The notes below the pieces were generated by a model that saw only the letters and a program-made list of their open reading frames with translations, did not search any database and was not told the DNA's origin. A program made the translations under genes and the position numbers. A DNA stretch of 64,000 bases. It comes from Camillea tinctor. Its lineage: Eukaryota > Ascomycota > Sordariomycetes > Xylariales > Xylariaceae. Positions within the stretch are counted from its first letter, which is position 1. The number at the start of each line of letters is the position of its first letter. Shown here one piece after another: positions 11,183-21,967 of this stretch. The stretch lies in the NCBI GenBank assembly GCA_022578605.1, contig MU394080.1, positions 394,969 through 458,968 of the forward strand. Direction: 5' to 3'.

Positions 11183-13835
11183 ATGCAGCCTTCCTCGGGG
11201 GACCCGCCTCCCTACGTCCGCGTGCGGGTTGCTAACGCGTGCGATAACTGCAAGCAGAGAAAAGGTAGTTGTTATATCTATAAACCTATTTGAAAAGAGG
11301 AAAGAAAAGAAAAGAGAACCCCCCAAGAAAAGGGAATGCAAAAGTAAATATAAAGGCGCTGAGATCGTGTGGCCACAGTGAAATGTGACGGTAAGCTACC
11401 CTGCAGCTACTGCACCAGACGGCGACGCGCCCATTTGTGCCACTTTTCCCCGTCGGTCGCCCGTCGCCGTCCCACTGCTTCGTCTTTATCACGCCCCGAA
11501 CACCGATCCTCATCCTCGTCGTCTTCTAGGCACGGGAATACGACGCCCGCACCGCGCCGCACACCCGCTCCAGCGGAAGCGGAAGTGCCGGGGAGCACAA
11601 CCCAGCGCAGCGATGCATCCGCCGACGAAGAGGCTATCGTGCCGCGCGAGGCGCGCCTCGTGTGCGATGAGCAGGGTAAACTGAGTAAGTTACCTTGCCT
11701 ATCTACCTCAAGTACTTATGATTCCGCTCGCTTTAGGGGATATGGGACCGAATTTGAGAGAAATGATTCTAGCTGATGCTGGCTTTATATGTACCTAGTC
11801 TTCATTGGCGACTGCGCGCCGCTTTCTCTGTTCCAGACCGTGAGACAGATCGTGACCTCGCGTGTAGACTCACACGCCTTCGCTCCTGAGTCAAGCCGCG
11901 TATCTATGCTGGAGAATGTGAGCACTGATCAGGTGACGGCGTGCGCTGTGGGTGAGCCGCCCGTCGATGCAGGGGGCATAGAACGCCTTGTGAATGTGTT
12001 TATTACGGTAGTATGTGGATTTCTTCGAAGCAGTTTAACTCACATAGGACGGGGAAGGAGACTAGTCTGACTTGTTTCTCTAGACCTCGGCGCTAGTCGA
12101 TCTCTTCGATAACAAGCGCCTCGTCGCGGATATTTCGACTTGGTCCGCACAGGCGGAACGATCGCCTGATGTCACCGCGGCTGTGAATTACCTAGTGCTA
12201 GCCATCGGGTCTCAGTCTGAAGACGAGGACACCGCGGCTAAGTATTTCCTTCATGCCAAGAACCTCGCGCTATCTAGCCTAGGAGGAAATCTCAGCATCG
12301 GGACGGTACAGGCATTTATCCTCGTCACCTGGTATATGGTGAAGTCATGTCAGATTAATGGTGCCTTCTTATTTTTTGGTTAGATACTATCTCTGCCTAA
12401 GTGAATCTTTACCAGGGCTAATGGTAGAAAAAGGGATTGCTGTACGCGCTGCATATTCGATCGGGATACATAGAACCGAGTTGAACTCCCGCTTCGGCGC
12501 TGATGTTCACTACCGCAGGTATGGTTTTTACCCACTCCGCGCAGCATGAGAAAGGATAAAACCTAAATTCACCAGAGACCGTCTATGGAAGAGTCTACGA
12601 GTGCTTGATCTATTCTTGAGCATCTCCATGGGTCGGCCACCCGCTACGTCAGATTCGGACTGCACCGTTCCTTACCATAGCAAAGGGGAAGATGGAAGCG
12701 AAAGATTTGACCTTCTCAACGCCTCAGTGCAGGTGCTCTTGATTGCTGAGGGTATCGTGCTTGAGGTATATCACAGACGCAAAATCACTCTTCAGTTGAC
12801 TGATGGTATCTCACGTCAGCTTCGAGAATGGTCGGGGAGATGGCTCACACCCCTCCTACGTAGCATATCGAAGACAGAAGCGAGCCATGACACAGAGGCT
12901 ATTGGTGGGTGCCAAGCCCTGTCTTCGTACTATTATGCTGTTATGCTGGTGTCGAGGCCATTCCTCATATACGAACTGTGTAAGAGACTCCCCGAGAGCA
13001 CAACGGGGGCCCAACAGCCTAGCGGCGACACCAACTCGGGAAGATCTAAACTAGCCAATGCATGTATCGACGCAGCGTGCCTAATGGTCGAAATGGTCCT
13101 AGATCTCATAGAACGAGGAATGTTGGATCATCGCATGCCCCTTATAGTGTGAGCTCCATCCGCTCACCCATCCTTTTCATAGGTAGTTATACTATTTGCG
13201 CTGACACCTCCCCTCATGCATATAGCTCCTGGCTCTTTGCTGCATCCCTCGTCGTTGGCGTAGGCCTCATGGGTGGGTTCGGGCGCATACTCGAGAAGTA
13301 CGCGCGCATGTCTGTCACCGCGCTCGACCACTTCGCAGTCCATCTCCATGATGCGCACGCCATGCAGTACGCGCTCATCGCTAAGTCCCTGCTGTCTATT
13401 GCGCTAGAGTATCTCGATCGAAAGGAGATGCAGGAGCGCCTCCACACCACGGAAAACTCATCGCGGCTCTTCGGGCTGATCCCCGCGGAAGAACAGCGGC
13501 AAAAAGAGATGATTATTATCCCTTGTAATGACAGTGACATCGAAAGCCACTTACCCGAGGGAACTAGACCATTTGTGTCGAACTCTCAAGAAGATGGCAG
13601 CGTCCTCGCAAGTGAGACTTCGGCCCACCCGTGGGCGGCCTCTGGTCTATTTGGTGATATCGACCCAGGAATATTTTCTCTAAGTGGCTCTATCATCTCA
13701 CCGCATCCGTCGTCGTCCGCGTCAGGGATTCCCTTCGAGAACCAGCATAACCAAACTGACCAGGTCTTTGGGGCGCTTAATCTGTTCCCTCTTCTGGAGG
13801 GGAACGGGCATATAGATCTAGCACATTACCTCTAG
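11183..13835 (+). CDS. Zn2Cys6 transcription factor with fungal-specific TF domain, 7 exons, 720 aa
   Basis: Nuclear DNA-binding regulator. Exons are 11183-11264, 11379-11684, 11799-12010, 12084-12378, 12434-12518, 12576-13148 and 13226-13835; all phases close to 721 codons. The zinc cluster is split by intron 1: CDNCKQRK, then VKCDG, then CSYCTRRRRAHLC, spacing C-x2-C-x6-C-x5-C-x2-C-x6-C. A Ser/Pro-rich linker follows. The regulatory region begins with KLIFIGDCAPLSLFQTVRQI and continues with the domain landmarks VQAFILVTWYM, GAFLFFGIAVRAAYSIGIHR, and LWKSLRVLDLFLSISMGRPPA. SWLFAASLVVGVGLMGGFG lies in the C-terminal half. The start was chosen because the shorter upstream ATG (11150) hits a stop at once. 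Target genes cannot be inferred; it lies just downstream of the dioxygenase on the same strand and tail-to-tail with a sugar porter. Confidence 0.92.
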
Positions 13836-14162
13836 GTTCACCTAGGTTAGTTAGATATGTCTATTGAGTTATTTCGCGTTACTCACGCAGAGTGACTGGG
13901 GCGACAGATTACGAGACATGGCTCGGTTTACTTGAACCAGATTAACAAGGGTAAGGGTCCTGCAACATTGGTATGATGATGATAATAATGGTTATATTGC
14001 CATATGATGATATAGCATGTATTCTTTTGTAGTTGATAGTGTCTCTAGTAGACTAGCTCAGGCTGATGGGCTGAGCACCAACTACCACTACCTCAATCCG
14101 AGACATGCCAGGAGGGCTTCTAGAGTGATCGTACTCATGATACGTTTATGTACCACTACAAC
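13836..14162. other. Short intergenic region between convergent genes
   Basis: The spacer separates the ends of the zinc-cluster gene (+) and the sugar porter gene (-). It holds a small GAT/AAT simple repeat near 13974-13992 and presumably both 3' ends; nothing else is seen. Confidence 0.5.
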
Positions 14163-16622
14163 CTACACTCCGGCACCACCCTTTTGTGTTGTTTGAGGCT
14201 CAATACCTTGCAAATGACCATCCGCTTGCCTGATCATAATGGTCTTCTCCAAGGCTGCTTTAGGGGGCCATTTCGAGTCAAAAACCACGTCGAGCTCCTC
14301 CAAGGTACGTCCACAAGTCTCGACACCCAGGAAGAACCAGACCAGGCCTTTCAACAGTTGGAGTTGTAAGATTAGCAGATTATTGTGCGAAACTTGGATT
14401 CACTTAAGCATCGCGTACCATAAACGAGATTTAGTCCCACGAATAGAAAATAGTATCGCCAAGATACAGCTTCTAACGCGATGGCCGTGACATACGTGTT
14501 ATACAAGTTTGCGCAATTCGACATAATGACATGCTAAAAAGATGGTTAATTAAGTATACCCTTCTTAAAATCGATTGCATTAGCTTTGTATCTATTATCT
14601 TACCAATCCCATTCCCTTAGCACGCGTATGGTTGTTCTGGACCTCAGCGCAATATGTCGCTGTTAAAGGGGTGTAAACGAACGAGTACGCGAGGCCAAAA
14701 AGAAAAATCTGAGACTCAGAATAAGCCAGTCGTATTCATCTGATCCGTATTTTAGAGGAGCGGGAGGCACGTCTCGAACTTACCATAGCTACCCCGGCAT
14801 TGGAAAGAGTTACGTTGGCGGTCTTTCCGTCGCCGAACTGGCTGGAGAACCCAGTCACGGCCGCGAAGAGGCAGGCTAGGACAATCGAGCCGATCCATAA
14901 CTTAGTTCGACGCCCGATCCAGTCATTCGTCGCAGAACCTACGATCGCTCCTGCGCAACCGACGATGGAGGCAGCAAATGTGAGGAGGAGGCGCCGTTCA
15001 GTGGAGACGATGCCCAACTGCGTCTGTGTTTTATTTTTATTTTTTAATATACGTAATGTCTTTCGTTTCTCAATGTACAGTTTTTGGCGAGGAAGCCCCT
15101 GAACAACACATGTCTTTTGGGCCATGCGAAATCAGGCTAAAAATATGAGTGCAGAATAGATAATACAACTTACTGCGCCAGAGTTAGCATAAGCGATAGA
15201 AGCCATCTTCGGACTGGAACGGGGCTTCTTGCGACCTACCATACATAGAGGGGAGATAATATGTGAGCACCGAGTTGCCGGCCATCTGAGCAAAGAATGA
15301 CATGAACACATTCATCAGGAAGCGCCAGCGCGCATTATGGGTCGCAACTCTTGAAGCGCATCATATGGTTAGGGTCTTGGGGTCACAAGCGTAGGAGGGA
15401 AAAGGGGAGAGAAGTGGGACGGTGGACTATACAAATCCCAATAATTCCACCAAGACTGGGCTTTTTGCACTTTGATGGCGTCCTCAAATTCCTTGAGCTC
15501 CAACTGTACCATCGGGTGTTCCATATCACCTCCCCCGTGGTATTTGGCCAGGATACTGGCAGCACGTTCACGCTCCCCCCTAGCGCAGAGCCAGCGCGGC
15601 GACTCGGGGATAAAGAAGCAGCCCAACAGGATGAAGACAGGTGGTATAATCTGGAGGGATAGGGGTAAGCGGAATGCGAGCTCCGAGTTCGACTTGTTTG
15701 ACGCGTAGGCGACCCCCGTCGCTAGAATCGAGCCACTATAGAAGAAAGTGTTGTAGTACCCGACTACACGAGCGCGCCATTCTGCCAATACCACATGTTA
15801 ATTTAAAGGATCCCTCAGCTTAGACTTTTCGTTAAAGCACATTGTATTTAATACATAAGGGTAGCCCCTGACGTACGAGGTGGTGCTAATTCAAGCGCGT
15901 ATGTCGGTGCGGAGCTTGTGCCAATCGACACGCCAAATCCTAGAAGGAACCGACCACCTAGAAGATACTTGTCATTCTGTGCTGCCGTCAGAATGGCAGA
16001 ACCGGCCATAATGAGGACCGACCCTGTCGCCATGCCAGCGCGTCTGCCGAGGTTGTCGCAAATAGGCCCCGTAAAAAGGGAGCCAACCTGCGCATACCTA
16101 TGTTAGAGAAGTTTCAGCGACACGTGTTGGCTAAGTCAAACTAAACCATACCATGTTACCGATCGTATAGATCATGAATATTATCCCTGTGGCACTCCCG
16201 AGCTCCTCGTGATGGAAGTAGTCCTTGTATTCAGTCATAGCATTGATCGAGCTGAATATAGACTGTTTTCCCCGGTCTCCCTCGTTAGCGACTTTTCTCT
16301 AGGTGTGCTGTCCCCCTTACCTCTCTTCTTCTACTAGAAATTATATATATATATAGGTATATCAGTTCAAAATCGCACTCACCCCGTCAAAACCACTTGA
16401 GGTGGCATTCAGTGCCGCAACCAGGAGGATTGCATACAGCTGAAAGGACGTCTTCGACAGGGCATCTAATGGAGCTGCGGTGGTTGCCTCGTAGAATTTG
16501 GAATTGCCCTGCACTCCGGTAGTCTCTCCCGCAGTTCCCTTGCTTGTCTGTGAACTGGGAATACATAGTGGTGTCGGGGGCATATCGCTGTCTCCTATTC
16601 TAGAAATCTTTTCGTCGCTCAT
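14163..16622 (-). CDS. MFS sugar porter with a twin intron, 9 exons, 554 aa
   Basis: Twelve-segment sugar:proton symporter of the plasma membrane. Exons, read on the minus strand: 16622-16383, 16262-16152, 16087-15877, 15781-15433, 15349-15241, 15023-14784, 14708-14604, 14533-14419 and 14347-14163; total 555 codons. Family landmarks are SSGFDGSIFSSINAM (TM1), DNLGRRAGM (loop 2-3), SSAPTYALELAPPQWRARV (TM4-5), FIPESPRWLCARG (loop 6-7), DWIGRRTKLW (loop 8-9), YTPLTATYCAEV (TM10) and a variant of the usual PETKGRTLEE end (VETCGRTLEELD). The gap between exons 5 and 6 can be spliced to the expected LPSMY-TQLGIVST only through a nested intron pair (see the separate entry). The substrate cannot be deduced; the sequence resembles the lactose/hexose group of fungal porters. 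It is convergent with the zinc-cluster gene. Confidence 0.9.
15024..15240 (-). other. [D1,2] spliceosomal twin intron (stwintron) in the sugar porter gene
   Basis: Exon 5 ends with TAT at 15241-15243 (minus strand), followed by G, then GTAGGT. An internal intron 15239-15173 (67 nt) has donor GTAGGT, branch TGCTAACTC and acceptor GCGCAG. Its removal joins the lone G at 15240 to TAAGTTG at 15172, creating a consensus GTAAGT donor for an external intron (15240 plus 15172-15024, 150 nt) that ends in AAACACAG. Only this two-step removal gives the phase-0 join Y|TQLG that matches sugar porters in length and sequence. No single GT-AG pair gives an in-frame join at this junction. An alternative external acceptor (TTCAG near 15100) stays open and would add 25 unconserved residues. 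Confidence 0.75.
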
Positions 16623-16930
16623 AATGGTGATGGGCGGCGGTTTAGGCGTGTTGATATGACTTCTAGACCAGCGAATAGATCAGGATATGACTTGATCCAG
16701 AAGATTCTTTTAGAATCTGATTACCAGAGCGTGGCTTATAATATATGTGTGCCTGAGATATATATGTAAGAAAATAGAGAAGATAGTATGCAGGAATTCC
16801 CCCGCATTCAGTTCGTCCCAACAGGAGGAACTTTATTAACTAACGCCGCGAATTTTTATCATGTCTCACTATCAGGTAGGTTAGTTAGCTTGTTAGGTAC
16901 ATGTGTGGGCACGTAACTCCGTATGATGCG

Positions 16931-16931
<1 letters not shown>

Positions 16932-16967
<36 letters not shown>
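16932..16967. repeat. GA dinucleotide microsatellite
   Basis: An uninterrupted run of about 17 GA units. Confidence 0.9.
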
Positions 16968-16970
<3 letters not shown>

Positions 16971-17678
16971 ATTGGAGAGAAGGCGGGGATACAGACATCG
17001 GGTGATGATCCATCCCGAGTTTATACTCTCATATCAATTTTTCAAGCTCCTTGTTATGGTTTTTGTGATCTGGGATCCCCCTCTCTACTCACGGTCAGAT
17101 CTTTCGCGTCTTTACCCCACGGTCTTGTTCCCTGTTCGGTTTATCATTCACGGTAGAAGGTAGCCAAATTAAACATACCGACTGCATAAAGTTGAAACCT
17201 TCAATTCTATGCTTTGAAGCTATCGTAATTCTTCAACCCGTTCTTCAACCGCTTCCTCTTGCACGGAAGTCGGGTACGTAGCATCCGGGTACACCACATG
17301 ATTACTGGAGAAACGGGATTGATATGTAGGATTGATTAAGTGAGATGTAAGTATCTACATAGGCATGTATGTGGTGCCCTAGATGGGTAATAACAGAAAT
17401 TAGTCGCCAATGAGGAAGCTTGGTTGGCTGTGATAGTTAAGGAGCAAGGCTTTAAGTATTATGTGGGCTTATGAGAAGTTAGGTTGATGCGTGATATGTT
17501 TTTAACAAGCTTATACGTTCTGGTTATTAAGAATGTATCGCTGTAAACTCTTGAGAGAATTGTCCCTCGTTTTTTAGATAGGTATGCATGTAATGTTACA
17601 TGTATAAGAAGTGCTTACTGTAACTTTGCTATCTAGGGAAGTATAACTTGTCTAGGGACACAACTTGCTGTTGTACAA

Positions 17679-17873
17679 TGTTGGTTGTATGATAGATGAT
17701 GACTAAGGGCCTTAAGGCCTTAGTCATCTCATAGGGACTATAAAAGGGTTGCCAACGCTTTGCAACCCTTAACTAGATAGTTCCCTCTTTAGAGAGACAC
17801 TTGAATACACCAGTCTCCACCCCTTTGTTTTTTGTTATTATGTCTTTCCATTTCACGTACGTACATACCTACA
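17679..17873 (+). mobile_element. Solo LTR of a retrotransposon with intact target-site duplication
   Basis: A 195-bp unit begins TGTTGGTTGTATG and ends ACGTACATACCTACA (TG...CA). It is flanked by perfect 5-bp direct repeats TACAA (17674-17678 and 17874-17878), the hallmark of LTR-retrotransposon integration followed by LTR-LTR recombination. Inside are a near-perfect palindrome (GACTAAGGGCCTTAAGGCCTTAGTC-like, 17701-17725) and a TATAAAAG box near 17742. Strongly C-to-T/G-to-A altered relatives occur in the AT-rich tract (53718-53824, 61201-61321, and inverted at 61378-61550 and 61551-61782). The copy here is not visibly degraded. Orientation is arbitrary because no internal region remains. 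Confidence 0.85.
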
Positions 17874-18246
17874 TACAATTAACATGTACTTCCCGGAATG
17901 ATTCCAATCCGGCAAGACCGCCATACTCACTACAATATAATGCATGAAGGCTTAATTACCTGATTATTTTCGTTATATAACGTGTTAGATAACCCAGGTT
18001 ATGTCCTGTATCATATCTGTATCGCTAGAATGGAGAGTACGAGGTGATGGAATAGAGAGACCTTAGTGTTTTATACCTGAGCAGACAGATAATTGCGGTA
18101 TACCAATTTCTTACTCTCCGCACAATAAAATTTGTCTATATCTAGCTTTAAATGTTGTGTTGAATAAAACCTATGGAGGTAATGGCATTTAAACAGGGAA
18201 TCTTTAGTAACTACTAACAACTTATAAGGTAGCCATGAAGCAATAT

Positions 18247-19414
18247 TTAATATACTTGATTCTGGTCCTGCGCCTTTATTAACGTGTAGCCGCTTATTTC
18301 TTTGGATCGTTTCATACAGTAACAACATAGTCTCACACTAGCAAAGAGGAGAAGACCGGCTGTTATGACAACTCCGACGACCTCGGCAATGACCAGACCA
18401 ATATGATTACCTAGCCACCCAAACCAAGCACTATCCCATTGGTCCCATGTACCACCGCGTTCCTGGGTCCACAGCACATACGGGTCCGGGGCTCCCGGAC
18501 GCATGTCCATAAGTATATGGTGGAGTGGGGCCCATCCGGTCCCGTCGAAACCCCGAACCGTGCCGTCAGCGGATAGAAGCTGGTGGTATTTCTCCCACAT
18601 GGCTGTAACGAACCACTGCCCGCTCGTGTAGCTAACTATGACATATGGAAGTATCCAGTTCCAGTTCCATGGAATTAGCGACTCGGTTAGGAGGTAGAAT
18701 AATGGGTGGCCGGGCTGGCCCCCGATAATATTGTTACTCAGCGTCCCGTGCCCACCGTCGGTAGTAAAGGCCGGGTACTGAGTCAATGCATCGAGACTTT
18801 CGGCACATCCCTATAAGTAACAGGGGAATATATATTTTAGCAGTTAGCCGCGTGTAATGAGGGAGAAAACAGGGCATGGGAGGTAACGGAAGAGGAAAAG
18901 AAGAGAACTCCCATACGTTATCAAGATCAATGTAGATGCCTCCGAAGTGAAGGAGGGCAAAGTAACGGATCACATCTACACGCTGGACGGGGAACTTGTA
19001 GCCGTCATAGGTAGATATAAACCAAGGGAAGTTGTCCTCGATGAAGTTGCGCGATGACTTTGAAGTCCATAGATGATATTCCCAATCAGGATTATGCCCG
19101 ATGCAGGTCTGCCGCGCAGCCTCCCAGTCATCGGGTAAGGTCGGATTATCGCTCTCAGGGTTATTCCAGTCGTGGAATACTTGATGTAGGATCCTGGGTA
19201 CGACAGCGGAGAGAGCACTAGTATTGTTGGCTCCCGTCTGCTGCGACGCGTAAGTGTCCAGTATTTCGCGTTGTGTAATAGTGATACCCGAGTGTCTCCT
19301 GAAGAAGCCGAACAGGTTTGCAAAATCCACGAGTCTAATAGCTAAGTGCATGAGCAGGAGTAAAGTAACAACAGCTGTGGCACCCTTGAGCGAACGGCGG
19401 GCACGAGGAGACAT
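18247..19414 (-). CDS. GT32-family glycosyltransferase (SUR1/CSH1-like mannosyltransferase), 2 exons, 353 aa
   Basis: Probably transfers mannose to inositol-phosphoceramide in the Golgi, the yeast Sur1/Csh1 reaction, or acts in a related capping step. Exons are 19414-18917 and 18810-18247 (minus strand), with a 106-nt phase-0 intron. It is a type II membrane protein with a TM at about residues 10-35. The GT32/DXD module contains PRILHQVFHDWN, NPDWEYHLWTSKSSRNFI, PVQRVDVIRYFALLHFGGIY and the DXD metal site IDLDN (Asp 163 and 165) at the end of exon 1. Exon 2 adds TDGGHGTLSNNIIGGQPGHPLF and a second TM near 305-330 with Cys/Lys-rich cytosolic tail. The first ATG in frame with the family start (MSPRARRSLKG) is at 19414; an upstream extension exists but begins at TTG and is unconserved. 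Acceptor specificity cannot be assigned. Confidence 0.88.
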
Positions 19415-21967
19415 TGTACCAGACAAAACTGAGAGCATTATAGATACTAGTAACAGAGCACTTCTCTGTGGGGTTCTTAGATAACCTCGGTCAACACCAT
19501 AATCAAAACTCGATAGATAAAAGTGTACGTTCAACTGGTTGGGCTAAGTAGGCAAGACAGAGAAAGGCAGGTAAGTAGTTGGGTATTCCTGTGTTAGGAC
19601 TTTTCTTTTATCCATCCTATAAAGGCTTGTGTGACTCCTTACGTCCCCAGCCCCTACCCAGATTCCTGCCTTTAGGTGTCTCTACTAAACCCCTCTCTCC
19701 TTCTTTATTTGTGTTCCCACTTAGCACTTACATGTACTACTAATATTCTACACGTTCTTCTCCTAGGAACGCTATCTATACTTCGGGTCCGACCTACTCA
19801 ATAGAGTTACGTACGACGATTAGAACGGTGAGGTATCCATGCCAATCCCTATGATTAGAAAGTATGGAAGGCCGATGTGTTATTTAAGGTTGTCGAGTTA
19901 AAAGTTAAGGAATTGTGTTGCCTGGCTTATTTGTAGAATTTTGGTGGGATTGTACAGCACTTACTCTTGTTAACAGCTCATAATGACGAAGGTGATATAT
20001 TTGTTTTACCCACTTATAAGATACAAAATGCGCGTAAGCACGCAAACACTACCATTGAATTGTCTACATCCTTGCTAGCCATGTACGACTAGGTAGGCAG
20101 ACGTACCTTTTGTACCCCCTTGTTGTGGACTTCGTATGGAACGTGCTTCCATGATATTACTATGTAGGACCTATTTAAATATCAGGGGCTAAAAAAGATG
20201 CGATGTCTTGGGAACTATAAGAACCACATACGAGTAATATAGCAACCCGCTATAAATCATGGTTTTATGTTCCCCGACCAAAAAAATGGGCACAATCGTG
20301 CTACGGACATCTTAGGTCGATATGTTTAAAACTACCCGAAAAAAAGAGTCGGTGTTAGTTGAAAAATTTCCAGTCTCACATTCTGATGCCTGGACTACTA
20401 CACTATTGGTCTGTGCCGCTGGAAGAGATGCAACGCTGTCGCGGTAAATACTTACGACAACTTTAATCCCACTGCCCCAATTCCTAAAGTTCTACCAGGT
20501 AACCCATCCTCTATTGGACCTTACCTGTTGCCTTGAGCTGAGATTGGCTTGGCTATTCTAAGCCTCGACTTGGTTTAACGACTCGGTTCTTGGCACCTGA
20601 GCTAGCATATAAAGTCCTCTAGTCGCCCTGTTCTTAGCTCAACTGAATACGCGGAAAGTCTTTTCTCTTTCTTTGCTCCACTCCCTTGCAAGCCTTTTCA
20701 TAATAGCGATATAAGAATGGGAATACACCAGGGAATAGCTTCTAAAGACCGGATCTAGAATTCTTCTACATAGGAGACTAGAGAAGAGAGAAGAGCAAAG
20801 AGAAGCGAAGACAAAAAACAACTGCAACTATTGCCACTCTCATGTTTCTCACTAGCCGCATCAAGCCACTTGAGCGACCGATCTCCTTAATATCCATCTC
20901 CCTGACTATCGAAACTTCTACTCATTTCAAATGTGAGGAAAATAGGGTCCAAGACTCGGGGTGCAGGTGAAAAGCGAATACCCGCGCTGCGTACCCAACG
21001 TTGCTCATGTATGGGTTAAGGCTCTCGTACTGGGGAATGTTTTCAGACAGGAGGCGAACTCCTGCAATGCTTATGCAATAAGGGCAGCGTAAAAATAAAG
21101 GGGTCCTTTGACGCTATAGGGGTCTCGCCCAGTTGAAACGATGGGTGGACATCGTGGCATCTGCCATCGGAATCAATTGTGAAAAAAAAAGTTTCATGTC
21201 GTGCTGGTTTCAGCACTTCTTACTGGTTCCCGCCTCATCTTATTCGGATCTCCCCAGTCTTTTTTGTCGTTAATCTCCGTACATTTGACATTTACGCATT
21301 ATAAAAATACTTACTCCACCCCCGACCAAGTGGCCTCGGGCACTGATCCGACTGCGAGATGAGCTAATCGAACAATACTCGCCTTTGTTGGTTTTCTCTT
21401 TACGTAAAAGTGTGTCAGTGCTTCTCGTTCTACTGCCAGTCCTAACCAAATAGAGAATTCTGCCCGTCGAAGAAACCCGGGACACATTTTTTATCGTGGC
21501 CTTACCGACGTATAAAGCACTTGCTTATATAAAGATCTTAAAAACGGCGGGACCCCTTTTTTCTGGGGATCTGGATCAATGCATCTTTTGGTTGGTTGGC
21601 AGGTCCCAATGGATCGATCGCCGTTATTCGAACTCCTGTATATCATGCTGACTAGAAAAAGCGGCAATCCAGCGCAGGAGCCAAGTCTGGTCTGATCCAT
21701 ATATATAGCGTCCAAGCACTTGTTCATTAATCCATCACGAGTAAACTCGCAGGTCTTCTAATTTGACGATCTATATATGATCTTAACTAGCGATATCGGC
21801 ATTCCTCCTCCGTCATGGCCGAGACCTTCTAGATTTTGGGCACCAATCGAACACGGGCCTGGTTGATTATAAGCCACGCGGGTCCGTCCTTTGTGTGCCA
21901 AGGGAACTTACTCTATCTCTTTGACGTCTATTCTTTGAAAGCTGCAAGAATCAACAACCACACCGCT
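19415..21967. other. 2.5-kb intergenic region (divergent promoters)
   Basis: Only short, unconserved reading frames; no tRNA-like fold with a paired T-arm was found by eye. It separates the mannosyltransferase (-) and the ThrE-type exporter (+), so both promoters should be here. Confidence 0.5.
21815..21832 (+). promoter_or_regulatory. Five-codon upstream ORF before the ThrE-type gene
   Basis: ATG at 21815 encodes MAETF and stops at 21830-21832, about 135 nt upstream of the main ATG at 21968. It would be a translational control element if the leader starts upstream; no transcript data support this. Confidence 0.35.

Larger units (their letters stand above)
16623..18246. other. Intergenic region with microsatellite and solo LTR
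   Basis: No protein gene recognised. It contains the promoter side of the sugar porter gene (left), a GA microsatellite, and a solo LTR at 17679-17873, listed separately. The right end is the 3' flank of the mannosyltransferase gene. Confidence 0.6.

Noticed and set aside
18071..18328. 85-codon frame overlapping the end of the mannosyltransferase gene
   Set aside because: Different phase from the conserved C-terminal exon and no recognised motif.
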